DNA of 7,537 nucleotides from Gammaproteobacteria bacterium. GTDB lineage: Bacteria; Pseudomonadota; Gammaproteobacteria; SZUA-229. The DNA lies in assembly GCA_002401185.1 (NCBI GenBank), contig NVSH01000001.1:35764-43300 (forward strand), in the 5' to 3' direction. The notes under the pieces are model-generated. The model worked only from the letters and a program-made list of their open reading frames with translations. It did no database searches and was not told the origin of the DNA. Made by a program: the position numbers and the translations under genes. Below are positions 1-7,111 of this stretch, piece by piece (positions within the stretch are counted from its first letter, which is position 1; the number at the start of each line of letters is the position of its first letter).

Positions 1-1230
1 TCTCATCTGGAGGGTGTCAATATTGATGTTTCAGATGCTGTATATAAAAAATCGGACAGCAAAGTTTTATTTTCTACAGGTATTGACGTATTAGAAAATG
101 ATGGATTACAAGTGCTGGTGACAACGGCAAAGGTAATGCCTGACACCTCTTCACCATTAGACGAAATCAAAATTACCGTCGGTAATGCTATTCATCTTAA
201 TGCTGTACGTGATGAAAATAAAAATTGGGTCTTCGCAATAGAGTCGCAACATATAAAAGGTAAAGGTGCTTTTTCAGAAAATCTTTTAAAAGATACCGAA
301 GTCACCTTAGACCTTGAGAAAATTGATATATATTCCTTGTTCTATCGTAAAAATAAAGACAGTACGAACAACATAAGACCAGCGGATATACCACCACTTA
401 ACTGGAAGATTAAAACAATATTGTTTGATCAATGGAAGTTCAACGATGTTACTGTCAAAACGGATTGGCACAAGTATGGTATGTTAATTAATACGTTATC
501 GTTAAAGGGTTCAGCGATGGCATTCGATGCACGCGGTACGTGGTTGACGTCATGGCGAGGTAAGCACGAAACAGTGTTACAGGGTACCTTGAGTGGTAGC
601 GATTTAGGAAAGACTTTAACGGGCCTGGGTTTTCAGAAAAGTATTGATCGAGCTAAATACAAATCGACATTTGATGCAAAATGGTCGGCTGAACCTTATG
701 GTGTTTCCTGGGCTAACATGAAAGGAAAGGCCGTCTTTGAAATGAAAAAAGGTGAGATTGTCGATGTTGACCCAGGAGCAGGTGGCCGCTTATTGGGCTT
801 GTTGAATATCTTTAAAATAACAAACCGACTGATTTTTGATTTTGATGATGTAACCCGTGACGGTTTTGCATTCGATTATATGAAAGGTGAATTTGAATTT
901 GTAAATGGCGATGGCTCATTAAAAGATTTTAATATTTCAGCACCGGCGGCAGATATTAATATCTTTGGTAGTATTGGCATGGTCAAGCGTGACTATGGCT
1001 TATTGATGCGTGTGAAGCCGCATACCGATTCTTTAACCTTTGCCGGCGGAGTGTTGTTGGGTGGTGTTGCGGTGGGTGCAGGACTTGCATTGATCCAGAA
1101 AGTTTTTGACCTTGGTGTTATTGGTCATAATGTTTACTCGATAACAGGCAGTTGGGACGACCCTAAAGTAGATAAAATTATTGAGCGACGTTCTGATGCA
1201 GACTTAATAGAAGACGATGATGATTTCTAG
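1..1230 (+). CDS. yhdP: YhdP-family AsmA-like envelope protein, C-terminal part (5' end outside window)
   Basis: Frame 1 is open from the first base to the TAG at 1228-1230, giving 409 residues with no start, so this is the 3' part of a longer gene; E. coli YhdP is about 1266 residues. The C-terminal third carries the family signature: a GEIVDVDPGAG stretch followed by LLGLLN (around bases 751-807), then an LIFDFDDV segment, an FAFDYMKGEFEF segment, a PAADINIFGSIG strand and a late glycine-rich hydrophobic stretch (about 1042-1095). Family knowledge: YhdP is anchored in the inner membrane, spans the periplasm and, with TamB and YdbH, is implicated in moving phospholipids to the outer membrane. 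The protein ends in an acidic tail (EDDDDF). The motif reads PGAGG rather than the PGAGR I expect, an apparent one-glycine insertion. The next gene starts inside its last codons. Confident at family level. Confidence 0.9.
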   Translation, partial: SHLEGVNIDVSDAVYKKSDSKVLFSTGIDVLENDGLQVLVTTAKVMPDTSSPLDEIKITVGNAIHLNAVRDENKNWVFAIESQHIKGKGAFSENLLKDTEVTLDLEKIDIYSLFYRKNKDSTNNIRPADIPPLNWKIKTILFDQWKFNDVTVKTDWHKYGMLINTLSLKGSAMAFDARGTWLTSWRGKHETVLQGTLSGSDLGKTLTGLGFQKSIDRAKYKSTFDAKWSAEPYGVSWANMKGKAVFEMKKGEIVDVDPGAGGRLLGLLNIFKITNRLIFDFDDVTRDGFAFDYMKGEFEFVNGDGSLKDFNISAPAADINIFGSIGMVKRDYGLLMRVKPHTDSLTFAGGVLLGGVAVGAGLALIQKVFDLGVIGHNVYSITGSWDDPKVDKIIERRSDADLIEDDDDF

Positions 1231-1666
1231 TGCGACGTTAGATACTAAGGGTGATAAACGTGTTAGAGCATGTCATAGAGGATATTTGAGCCTGTTCTTG
1301 ATGTTTTATTTGATGGCTGCAAACGCTAATGAAATTAATGCTAAGGTTGCCACTGATAATCTATCTGCAGAAGCCGTCGTAACGGAAGAAGTGCTGTCTG
1401 AGCAGTTTCTCTATGCTGAGCAGTGGGAGCTAACACGAAGCGGCGAATCTGTATTATCATTACCCCCAATAAAGAAAATAATAGTTGGCTGGTTGCAAAA
1501 CAAACAGAAAAAAATACAGATATTATATCCGGGTGGTGAAGAAGGTGAGTTCTGGGTGCAAGAACTGACAGATTGGCTGGTCGCATTAGGTATACCATCC
1601 AGATACATGGTGGTTGTTCCTGGTAGTGGTGCCGATGATGTGATTCGGTTGGCTCTGATTAAATGA
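1217..1666 (+). CDS. Small predicted secreted protein of unknown function
   Basis: I cannot assign this 149-residue protein to a named family. The N-terminus is basic (K11, K14, R15, R17, R21) and is followed by a hydrophobic stretch at about 22-36. An A35-N36-A37 motif suggests signal peptidase I cleavage and export to the periplasm, although the N-region is unusually long. The mature part ends in a compact domain at about 98-149, with YPGGEEGEFWVQEL, then WLVALGIPS, then VVVPGSGADDV. The start is one of two consecutive ATG codons (1217 and 1220) that overlap the end of yhdP by 14 bases. The upstream AGAAG (1210-1214 region) is a poor ribosome site at that distance, so translational coupling to yhdP is likely. 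From memory, similar small proteins occur after yhdP in other gammaproteobacteria, which would fit an accessory role with YhdP, but that role is inference. Confidence 0.75.
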   Translation: MMISSATLDTKGDKRVRACHRGYLSLFLMFYLMAANANEINAKVATDNLSAEAVVTEEVLSEQFLYAEQWELTRSGESVLSLPPIKKIIVGWLQNKQKKIQILYPGGEEGEFWVQELTDWLVALGIPSRYMVVVPGSGADDVIRLALIK

Positions 1667-1744
1667 TATGATTAATAATGCCTTTAATAAAGTCGAACAA
1701 AATGCCTCGGATAGTCGATAAATAAGGGTATTAATAGTATGAGC

Positions 1745-1750
1745 AGGAGA
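1745..1750 (+). promoter_or_regulatory. Ribosome binding site that sets the nitrilase-family start
   Basis: AGGAGA lies 7 bases before the GTG at 1758 but only 4 bases before the in-frame TTG at 1755. The spacing favours GTG 1758 as the true start. The nearby ATG at 1739 is out of frame. Confidence 0.7.
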
Positions 1751-1757
1751 TCGATTG

Positions 1758-2588
1758 GTGAGTAAAGTTGCGGCAATACAAATGGCATCTGGGCCGAATG
1801 TTAAAGCTAATCTGGCAGAAGCAGAAAAGTTAATAAAAATTGCTTCTCAACAAGGCGCGCAGCTAGTCGTATTACCTGAAAACTTTGCCCTCATGGGCAT
1901 GAATGAAACAGATAAAGTAAAAATCGCTGAAGATGCGGGCTCGGGTTTGTTGCATGACTTTTTAAAAGAACAAGCGGCTAAACATAATATTTGGCTGGTG
2001 GGCGGCACCATACCTATGCGTTCTGAAGAAGCAGGTAAGGTCTATTCTGCCAGTTTATTGTTCAATTCAGAGGGTGAGCTGGTTCATCGTTACGATAAAA
2101 TTCACCTTTTTGATGTAACGATTGAAGCCAGTAACGAGAGTTATACGGAATCTGAAACCATAAGCCCAGGTGATAAAATTGTCGTTGTGGAGACACCCTT
2201 TGGTCGACTCGGTATAGCGGTATGTTACGATCTTCGCTTCCCTGAATTATTTCGTGCCCTGGTCGAACAGGGTATGGAGATTTGTGCTGTACCCTCTGCA
2301 TTTACGAGTTTGACGGGTCGGGCGCATTGGGAACCTCTACTGCGGGCACGTGCGATAGAAAATCTATCGTTTATGATTGCTGCGGGTCAAGGTGGTTATC
2401 ATGTCGCGGGGCGTGAAACCCATGGTGACAGCATGGTTGTCGATCCATGGGGTCTGGTATTAAATCGTTTGCCTCATGGTACAGGTGTGGTTGTTGCAGA
2501 TATCGATATCGCCAAATTAGAACATACAAGAAAAATGTTTCCTGCACTTGAACACAAACGATTCGAATGTATCCTCTCTCTAAAGTAA
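1758..2588 (+). CDS. Carbon-nitrogen hydrolase, Nit1-type (probable deaminated glutathione amidase)
   Basis: This 276-residue cytosolic enzyme belongs to the nitrilase superfamily. The catalytic triad is complete: Glu41 in VVLPENF, Lys114 in YDKIHLFDV and Cys156 in AVCYDLRFPELFR. The IHLFDV motif, the ESYTES segment (about 127-132), the HWEPLLRARAIEN stretch and the RETHGDSMVVDPWG block are typical of the Nit1/YbeM branch rather than true nitrilases or N-carbamoyl hydrolases. Family knowledge: Nit1-type enzymes hydrolyse deaminated glutathione, a transaminase side product, to 2-oxoglutarate and Cys-Gly, which is metabolite repair. Nit2-type omega-amidase is the main alternative, and specificity cannot be settled from motifs. 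A nitrilase gene next to yhdP is a known gammaproteobacterial arrangement. The preceding gap is 91 bases without a clear promoter, and the antiporter gene follows after 36 bases. Length is normal. Confidence 0.92.
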   Translation: MSKVAAIQMASGPNVKANLAEAEKLIKIASQQGAQLVVLPENFALMGMNETDKVKIAEDAGSGLLHDFLKEQAAKHNIWLVGGTIPMRSEEAGKVYSASLLFNSEGELVHRYDKIHLFDVTIEASNESYTESETISPGDKIVVVETPFGRLGIAVCYDLRFPELFRALVEQGMEICAVPSAFTSLTGRAHWEPLLRARAIENLSFMIAAGQGGYHVAGRETHGDSMVVDPWGLVLNRLPHGTGVVVADIDIAKLEHTRKMFPALEHKRFECILSLK

Positions 2589-2624
2589 CTGTTATTTACT
2601 ACACTGGTTGAACTTGGAGCCAAG

Positions 2625-3797
2625 GTGGGCTTTCAAAATATAATTTTTGAATTTGTGTTGATATATGCTGGCGCGGCATTTTTCGCTACCATTTTTTTAT
2701 ACCTTAAGCAGCCCGTTATACTTGCATATATAGGTTTGGGTATTGTTGCGGGTCCTGGTGGATTGGGATTGGTTACAGAGCCGGATCATATAGAAAAAAT
2801 TTCTCATGTTGGCGTTATCTTGCTGCTATACCTACTTGGTATCAATCTACAACCAAATCGACTCTACCATCTTTTTAGTAAAACGGCGGTTGTTACCTTA
2901 TTGACCAGCATTGTCTTCCTTGTCGTTTTCGCGCTTGCTGCATTAGCATTTGGTTTTTCTATTACAGAGAGCATCATTATAGGTGCGGCGTTAATGTTTT
3001 CCAGTACCATCATCAGTTTGAAATTGATTCCCACGACAGCATTACATCATCGGCATACGGGTGAATTGATGACGAGCGTCTTATTGATGCAGGATGTAAT
3101 TGCAATAATGTTAATCGTAATATTATCTGGTGGAGAGGGAGATGCAGACGCAGTAGCTAGTGTGATTGTGATGTTGTTTGTGAAATTAATTGTGCTGACA
3201 ATCGTTGCGTTTGGTTTTATTAAATATATCGTGAATAATTTGTTTATTCGTTTTGATACTATTCAGGAATATACATTTTTACTAGCTTTAGGTTGGGGTT
3301 TGTTAGGTGCGGGTACTGCTCAGGTAATTGGTTTGTCTTACGAGATGGGCGCTTTTATTGCAGGTGTTGCATTCGCGTCGTCACCTGTTTCGCAATCGAT
3401 AGCTGAACATTTAAAACCGTTGCGTGATTTTTTTCTTATTCTTTTCTTTTTTTCTATTGGCGCACAGTTTAATTTTCTTGTGACGCAGCATGTTTTATTT
3501 GCTGGCATTGTCATATCGTTATTGGTGATGATCATCAAACCAATCGTATTTCGGTTAGGTTTTAAATTGATAGGAGAAGGTAAGGATTTTTCGACTGAAC
3601 TTGGTGTTCGATTAGGGCAGGGCAGTGAATTTTCACTGTTGGTTGCATACAGTGCGTTTGCCAGTGGTTTAATCGACGTTCATGCATCTTATCTTATACA
3701 GATGGTTGTAATAATGACATTTGTCCTGTCGACCTATTGGGTTGTTTATCGTTATCGAACTCCGATATCAAGCACTGATAAGAACCGTATGGATTAA
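2625..3797 (+). CDS. Kef-type CPA2 cation:proton antiporter, membrane domain only
   Basis: This 390-residue, very hydrophobic protein has the Na+/H+ exchanger fold (PF00999) and about 11-12 predicted membrane segments. Recognisable features are QPVILAYIGLGIVAGPGGLG near residues 29-48, GVILLLYLLGINLQP (63-77), the acidic ion-site motif LLMQD with Gln156-Asp157, YEMGAFIAGVAFASSP (239-254), FFFSIGAQF (274-282) and LGQGSEFSLLV (330-340). Family knowledge: these carriers exchange K+ or Na+ for H+ across the inner membrane. The protein ends about 10 residues after the last helix region, so it lacks the RCK/TrkA-N domain that makes KefB and KefC glutathione-gated, and I would not name it kefB or kefC. 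The start is GTG 2625, preceded by GGAG at 2616-2619. It is probably cotranscribed with the nitrilase-family gene 36 bases upstream. The ion transported is unknown. Confidence 0.9.
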   Translation: MGFQNIIFEFVLIYAGAAFFATIFLYLKQPVILAYIGLGIVAGPGGLGLVTEPDHIEKISHVGVILLLYLLGINLQPNRLYHLFSKTAVVTLLTSIVFLVVFALAALAFGFSITESIIIGAALMFSSTIISLKLIPTTALHHRHTGELMTSVLLMQDVIAIMLIVILSGGEGDADAVASVIVMLFVKLIVLTIVAFGFIKYIVNNLFIRFDTIQEYTFLLALGWGLLGAGTAQVIGLSYEMGAFIAGVAFASSPVSQSIAEHLKPLRDFFLILFFFSIGAQFNFLVTQHVLFAGIVISLLVMIIKPIVFRLGFKLIGEGKDFSTELGVRLGQGSEFSLLVAYSAFASGLIDVHASYLIQMVVIMTFVLSTYWVVYRYRTPISSTDKNRMD

Positions 3798-3836
3798 ATA
3801 AAAGTACGAAATACAGGTGATCTGATTACAGGTGGT

Positions 3837-4370
3837 TCAATAAATATTGTCTTCTAGTTCACGCAGATATTTAAATAATTTTCTTGAAGCAGCCGGTGGT
3901 TTTTGTTGTTTATGTTCCTGATGTGCAGCGCGGATAAGCTGATTAATGTGTTGTCTGTCGATATCTGGAAAGCGTAAAATTATTTCATTTAGTGCTTCTT
4001 TGTTGTTATCAATCAGGTTGTCTCGCCATTTTTCCAGGCGTTTAAATTGTGCCGTATTTGTATCATGACGGTGCTGTATGTTTCTAATCTGTTTTTCTAT
4101 CGTTTCATTATCCACAGAACGTAATAGTTTACCGATATACTGACGCTGCCTTTTTAGACCACTACGTGATTTGATTTTTAATGCAGTGGTAATAGCCACC
4201 TCTATTTCATCGGGTAGGTCCAGAGATTGTAATTCGTCAGCTTTTAGTTTTAACATTTCTTCGCCAAGTTCAATCAAGTGGTTACATTCACGTTTAACCT
4301 GAGATTTGCTCGGGCCATCGTAGATGATGACATCTTTTTTTCTGCCGTTGTTATCTAATTCAGTAGTCAT
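3837..4370 (-). CDS. darP: DarP (YjgA), 50S ribosome assembly factor, DUF615
   Basis: The product is 177 residues from the chosen start, close to E. coli YjgA (183). Conserved segments are PSKSQVKRECNHLIELG near the N-terminus, QYIGKLLR with a following RNIQHRHD stretch in the middle, FKRLEKWRDNLI, FPDIDRQHINQLIR, and the C-terminal SRKLFKYLRELED, all matching the YjgA/DarP pattern. It is highly charged and helical, as expected for an rRNA-contacting factor. Family knowledge: it binds late 50S precursors and helps peptidyl-transferase-centre maturation. Two in-frame ATGs compete: 4379 has AGAAG directly abutting it, whereas 4370 has the same AGAAG 9 bases upstream, so 4370 is preferred. Either way the gene overlaps the end of the DUF3108 gene (11 or 20 bases), which suggests translational coupling. 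It is the last gene of the minus-strand cluster and converges on the antiporter gene across 39 bases. Confidence 0.9.
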   Translation of the reverse strand: MTTELDNNGRKKDVIIYDGPSKSQVKRECNHLIELGEEMLKLKADELQSLDLPDEIEVAITTALKIKSRSGLKRQRQYIGKLLRSVDNETIEKQIRNIQHRHDTNTAQFKRLEKWRDNLIDNNKEALNEIILRFPDIDRQHINQLIRAAHQEHKQQKPPAASRKLFKYLRELEDNIY

Positions 4371-5166
4371 CTTCAACATCTTCTGCTAGCTGGTCTGTTA
4401 ATATTTCCTGGTTATTAAATTGAATGCTTTCAAGTTGCATCCTTGAGTGTTCTTTTTCCTTGCGATAATTTTCAATAATAACGGGAATATTATGAAGTTT
4501 GGGTATTATCCATATATGTAAAGCGCGTTTTTTTTTCGGGTCTCTATGTATCAACTGTAAAGACTGGTATTGTTTTCCGGCGAAACTGATTTTTTTACTC
4601 GATGTTAAAACGAAATTATAGGTTTCGATCTTGCCTTTTATCAGAGTTTTGTAGGAGTACTCTTTTGTGGCCTCATTCGCCTCTATCATTAATGGTATCT
4701 GAAAGGATAATGCTTCCCATACTTCTGCATCGGTCTCTAGTTGTATTTTTTTGTTTTTGACAACGCCGGTAATTTTGCCTTTTAGTGTGTTTTTATACGT
4801 GTTCCACAGGATAGAAAACTCTTCATCTCTATGGTTTTTTTTCCCAGTCTGTGTGTATTTATGGTGTGTGAGTAGTAAGTTGTCACCAACTTCATCGATA
4901 AGGCTTTCCGCCGACACAGTGTCATTGCTGAATAAATTGGCAAAGCCACTTAGCTTGGTGTGATGGGTGAATTTGTAGCCGGATTCAGTATGGTTAAGTT
5001 GGTAATGTGCCTGGGCCAGTTTAACCCCATACTTTTGTACTGCGTATTTAGCACTAAATTCTGGGAGTGCATGGGCAGCCATTAGTGCGTGACTAAATAG
5101 CATACTAAGCAGTAGTGCAAAAATTAATAATGCAAGATGTCTGCGTCTGTGGATACTTAGGTTCAT
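4360..5166 (-). CDS. Secreted DUF3108 domain protein
   Basis: The product is 268 residues. It has a clear signal peptide: basic RRRH at 7-10, a hydrophobic core at about 11-30, and A31-H32-A33 as a probable signal peptidase I site. The mature protein begins LPEFSAKYAVQKYG. The rest is beta-rich with the DUF3108 layout: an LPxFxAxY opening, an ESL segment after the first strands, an FSILWN strand, a central EALSFQIPLM segment, LQLIHRDPKKKRALHIWIIPKL, and a late IPVIIENYRKEKE strand. Family knowledge: the function is not established, and the protein is periplasmic or envelope-associated. It starts 13 bases after the purN stop, with only a weak ribosome site (GAG) upstream. A DUF3108 gene directly after purM-purN is a recurring gammaproteobacterial order, for example in Pseudomonas. 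The mature part is lysine-rich, and the acidic tail (EDVEDDY) overlaps the darP start. Confidence 0.85.
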   Translation of the reverse strand: MNLSIHRRRHLALLIFALLLSMLFSHALMAAHALPEFSAKYAVQKYGVKLAQAHYQLNHTESGYKFTHHTKLSGFANLFSNDTVSAESLIDEVGDNLLLTHHKYTQTGKKNHRDEEFSILWNTYKNTLKGKITGVVKNKKIQLETDAEVWEALSFQIPLMIEANEATKEYSYKTLIKGKIETYNFVLTSSKKISFAGKQYQSLQLIHRDPKKKRALHIWIIPKLHNIPVIIENYRKEKEHSRMQLESIQFNNQEILTDQLAEDVEDDY

Positions 5167-5179
5167 GTCTCGTTATTTA

Positions 5180-5863
5180 TTAATTGTTATTTGTTATTTG
5201 TTCGTTTTTCCAGAGCAACGGTTTTTTTAATGGTTTGTTGTCAAATAACACCTGGTTGCCATTAAACTTTATACGATTTTGCGCGAACAATTGTATCGTT
5301 AGTGGGTATATCTTATGTTCTATTTCTAATACGCGAGCGGCTAAATCTTTAGCGTTATCTGTATGATGTATGTCAATCTTAGCCTGTATGACAACAGGGC
5401 CACTGTCGAGTTCATGGCTAACAAAGTGCACGCTGCTGCCATGTGTTATATCTTTGTTGTCAAGAGCTTGCTGATGTGTGTTGAGACCCTTGTATTTTGG
5501 TAGTAATGAAGGGTGGATATTGATAAGTCGATTCTGGTAGTGATCGATGAAGTGTTCACTTAGTATTCGCATGAAGCCAGCCAGTATGATCAGGTCTGGT
5601 TTTAAAGGGTCGATGATCTTAATCATCGCCTGATCAAATGCCTGTCTTGTCGGGTATTCTTTATGGTTAATGACATGGGTTGTGATGTTATCTTTAATCG
5701 CACGTCGTAAACCGGGGGCTTCTGGACGATTGCTGATGACAGTCTTTATCTCTGCATCAAGCTGATGATGGTTAATCGCATCGATGATGGCTTGCAGGTT
5801 ACTGCCATCACCGGAGATGAGAACGACGAGAGATACTTTTTTAGGGGAAACGTTTTTAGCCAT
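5180..5863 (-). CDS. purN: Phosphoribosylglycinamide formyltransferase (folate-dependent)
   Basis: This 227-residue cytosolic enzyme transfers a formyl group from 10-formyl-tetrahydrofolate to GAR, the third step of IMP synthesis. The N-terminal phosphate-binding loop is SGDGSNLQAI (17-26). The catalytic trio is present: Asn115 and His117 in INIHPSLLPKYKG, and Asp153 in HELDSGPVV. THGSSVHFV (140-148) and ARVLEIEHKIYP (176-187) are further family blocks. It is about 15 residues longer than E. coli PurN (212): a few extra residues lie before the first strand, and the C-terminal tail ends in an Asn-rich stretch encoded by a heptamer repeat. ATG 5863 is the only plausible start, yet no clear ribosome site precedes it. 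The 72-base gap after purM is long for this operon and shows no promoter that I can defend. Confidence 0.96.
   Translation of the reverse strand: MAKNVSPKKVSLVVLISGDGSNLQAIIDAINHHQLDAEIKTVISNRPEAPGLRRAIKDNITTHVINHKEYPTRQAFDQAMIKIIDPLKPDLIILAGFMRILSEHFIDHYQNRLINIHPSLLPKYKGLNTHQQALDNKDITHGSSVHFVSHELDSGPVVIQAKIDIHHTDNAKDLAARVLEIEHKIYPLTIQLFAQNRIKFNGNQVLFDNKPLKKPLLWKNEQITNNN
5184..5204. repeat. Heptanucleotide tandem repeat at the 3' end of purN
   Basis: TTGTTAT occurs twice in tandem (5184-5190, 5191-5197), followed by a partial third copy TTGTTCG (5198-5204). On the coding strand it encodes the Asn-rich PurN tail just before the stop. Gain or loss of one unit would shift the frame of the last few residues only, so the enzyme core would be unaffected. 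Confidence 0.6.
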
Positions 5864-5935
5864 AAATTAACAATGATTAATCGATAAAAACCATACGTGT
5901 GATTGGCCAGAGGAGCCCGTGTTATATCGCAAGAC

Positions 5936-6979
5936 CTATTTGAAAATAACCCGTTTGTCGTCAGATGATTCGATGGTGCCTAATTGCCATGCAGTTTCGT
6001 TATTGTCTGTTAGGTTAGCAATGATATCATCGACATTATTTTTATCGACAATTAACACCATGCCGACACCACAGTTAAAGGTGCGATGCATCTCACTGTT
6101 TTCGACATTGCCATTATCCTGTAACCACTGAAATATTTCAGGGAGTTGCCAGCTGTTACCATCGATAACGGCCTGCGTGTTTTCTGGTAGAACACGTGGG
6201 ATATTTTCGAGCAGGCCGCCGCCTGTTATATGCGCCATGGCATGGATGTCATAGGTAGGAAGCAATGCGTGGATAGCTTTGACATAAATTCTTGTCGGTG
6301 CGAGTAGGGCATTGCCAAGCGTAATGTCTTGCGCGCTAAATGTTGTATTGATGTCAGCCCCGCTCACTTCGATAATTTTACGCACCAGCGAATAGCCGTT
6401 GGAATGAGGGCCGCTTGAAGCGATGGCAATCATGGCGTCACCGGGTTTTACTTTCGCGCCGTCGATGATGGCTTTCTTTTCAACGACACCGACACAGAAC
6501 CCCGCCAGGTCGTAATCACCTTTGCTGTACATGCCCGGCATCTCTGCCGTTTCACCACCGACAAGGGCGGTGTTGGCCTGACGGCAACCTTCGGCAATGC
6601 CGTTGATCACGTCTGTGGCTTTATCAACATCCAGCTTGCCGGTGGCAAAATAATCCAAGAAAAACAAAGGCACAGCACCCTGGCATATCAGATCATTGAC
6701 ACACATAGCCACCAGATCAATGCCAACCGTATCCAGCTTACCGGTATCAATCGCAATACGCAGTTTGGTGCCAACACCGTCAGTGGCAGACACCAGAACC
6801 GGGTCCTTAAAGCCTGCCGCTTTCAGATCAAACATCGCACCAAAGCCGCCAAGACCGTCCATCACACCGGGCCGTTTGGTGGATTTCGCCGCAGGTTTTA
6901 TGCGTTCCACCAGCGCGTTGCCGGCATCTATATCCACACCTGCATCGGCATATGTTAAAGAGTTCTTAAGATCGGTCAT
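5936..6979 (-). CDS. purM: Phosphoribosylformylglycinamidine cyclo-ligase (AIR synthetase)
   Basis: The product is 347 residues, the usual length for PurM (E. coli about 345). It closes FGAM to AIR using ATP, the fifth step of IMP synthesis, in the cytosol. Conserved blocks in order are [12 protein letters not shown] (13-24), GGFGAMF (44-50), ATDGVGTKL (65-73), [12 protein letters not shown] (86-97), [14 protein letters not shown] (104-117), [13 protein letters not shown] (139-151), [14 protein letters not shown] (188-201), [10 protein letters not shown] (225-234), [16 protein letters not shown] (250-265) and TFNCGVGM (300-307). ATG 6979 is chosen because [10 protein letters not shown] aligns with the E. 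coli start and a GGGG lies 6 bases upstream; an in-frame TTG at 7003 would add eight residues. It is the first gene of the minus-strand cluster. The N-terminal half is richer in GC and more alphaproteobacteria-like than the C-terminal half. Confidence 0.97.
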   Translation of the reverse strand: MTDLKNSLTYADAGVDIDAGNALVERIKPAAKSTKRPGVMDGLGGFGAMFDLKAAGFKDPVLVSATDGVGTKLRIAIDTGKLDTVGIDLVAMCVNDLICQGAVPLFFLDYFATGKLDVDKATDVINGIAEGCRQANTALVGGETAEMPGMYSKGDYDLAGFCVGVVEKKAIIDGAKVKPGDAMIAIASSGPHSNGYSLVRKIIEVSGADINTTFSAQDITLGNALLAPTRIYVKAIHALLPTYDIHAMAHITGGGLLENIPRVLPENTQAVIDGNSWQLPEIFQWLQDNGNVENSEMHRTFNCGVGMVLIVDKNNVDDIIANLTDNNETAWQLGTIESSDDKRVIFK

Positions 6980-6985
6980 ATCTAT

Positions 6986-7014
6986 CCCCAAATCTGGCCC
7001 CAATTAGACCCCAA
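6986..7014. repeat. Three CCCCAA (TTGGGG) direct repeats in the purM leader
   Basis: CCCCAA occurs at 6986-6991, 6998-7003 and 7009-7014, so the starts are 12 and 11 bases apart, about one helical turn. On the purM coding strand they read TTGGGG three times directly before the ATG, and the nearest GGGG is in ribosome-binding position. They could be operator repeats, a G-rich RNA structure or chance. I see no match to a known regulator site. Confidence 0.5.
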
Positions 7015-7069
7015 GCTGAATTTAATTCCCTTTAACGCAAGCTTTCTGGAATGAAAACAGCGAAGCGTC

Positions 7070-7098
7070 TTGACCGCCATCAAACTGCGCTCTATTGC
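7070..7098 (+). promoter_or_regulatory. Possible sigma-70 promoter of the tRNA gene
   Basis: TTGACC (7070-7075, five of six matches to the -35 consensus) is followed after 17 bases by TATTGC (7093-7098, three of six matches to -10). Transcription would begin near 7105, a few bases before the mature tRNA 5' end, as is usual for single tRNA genes. The -10 element is poor, so this is tentative. Confidence 0.35.
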
Positions 7099-7111
7099 CT
7101 GAAACCACGGC

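Noticed and set aside
1668..1721. 17-codon ATG-initiated frame between the small secreted protein and the nitrilase-family gene
   Set aside because: It has no ribosome binding site, no recognisable sequence and a length expected by chance in AT-rich DNA.
3798..3836. Possible bidirectional terminator between the converging antiporter and darP genes
   Set aside because: I found no inverted repeat with a T tract. The gap holds only a direct repeat of TACAGGTG at 3812-3819 and 3827-3834, which cannot form a hairpin with itself.
4751..4963. 70-residue plus-strand open frame opposite the DUF3108 gene
   Set aside because: It is antisense to a real gene with a signal peptide and family motifs, has no ribosome site, and its hydrophobicity reflects the lysine-rich codons of the opposite strand.
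6980..7003. Upstream TTG start for purM adding eight residues
   Set aside because: The added residues (MGPDLGID) do not resemble PurM N-termini, and the ATG at 6979 has a G-rich ribosome site and matches the E. coli start.
6696..7007. 103-residue open frame on the plus strand opposite purM
   Set aside because: It lies wholly antisense to a strongly conserved enzyme, and its sequence has no recognisable domain; it is a codon-structure shadow.
7035..7050. ACGCAAGC, resembling the left half of a PurR operator, upstream of purM
   Set aside because: Only the left half fits ACGCAAnC; the right half lacks the inverted GnTTnCnT bases, so it is not a convincing operator.
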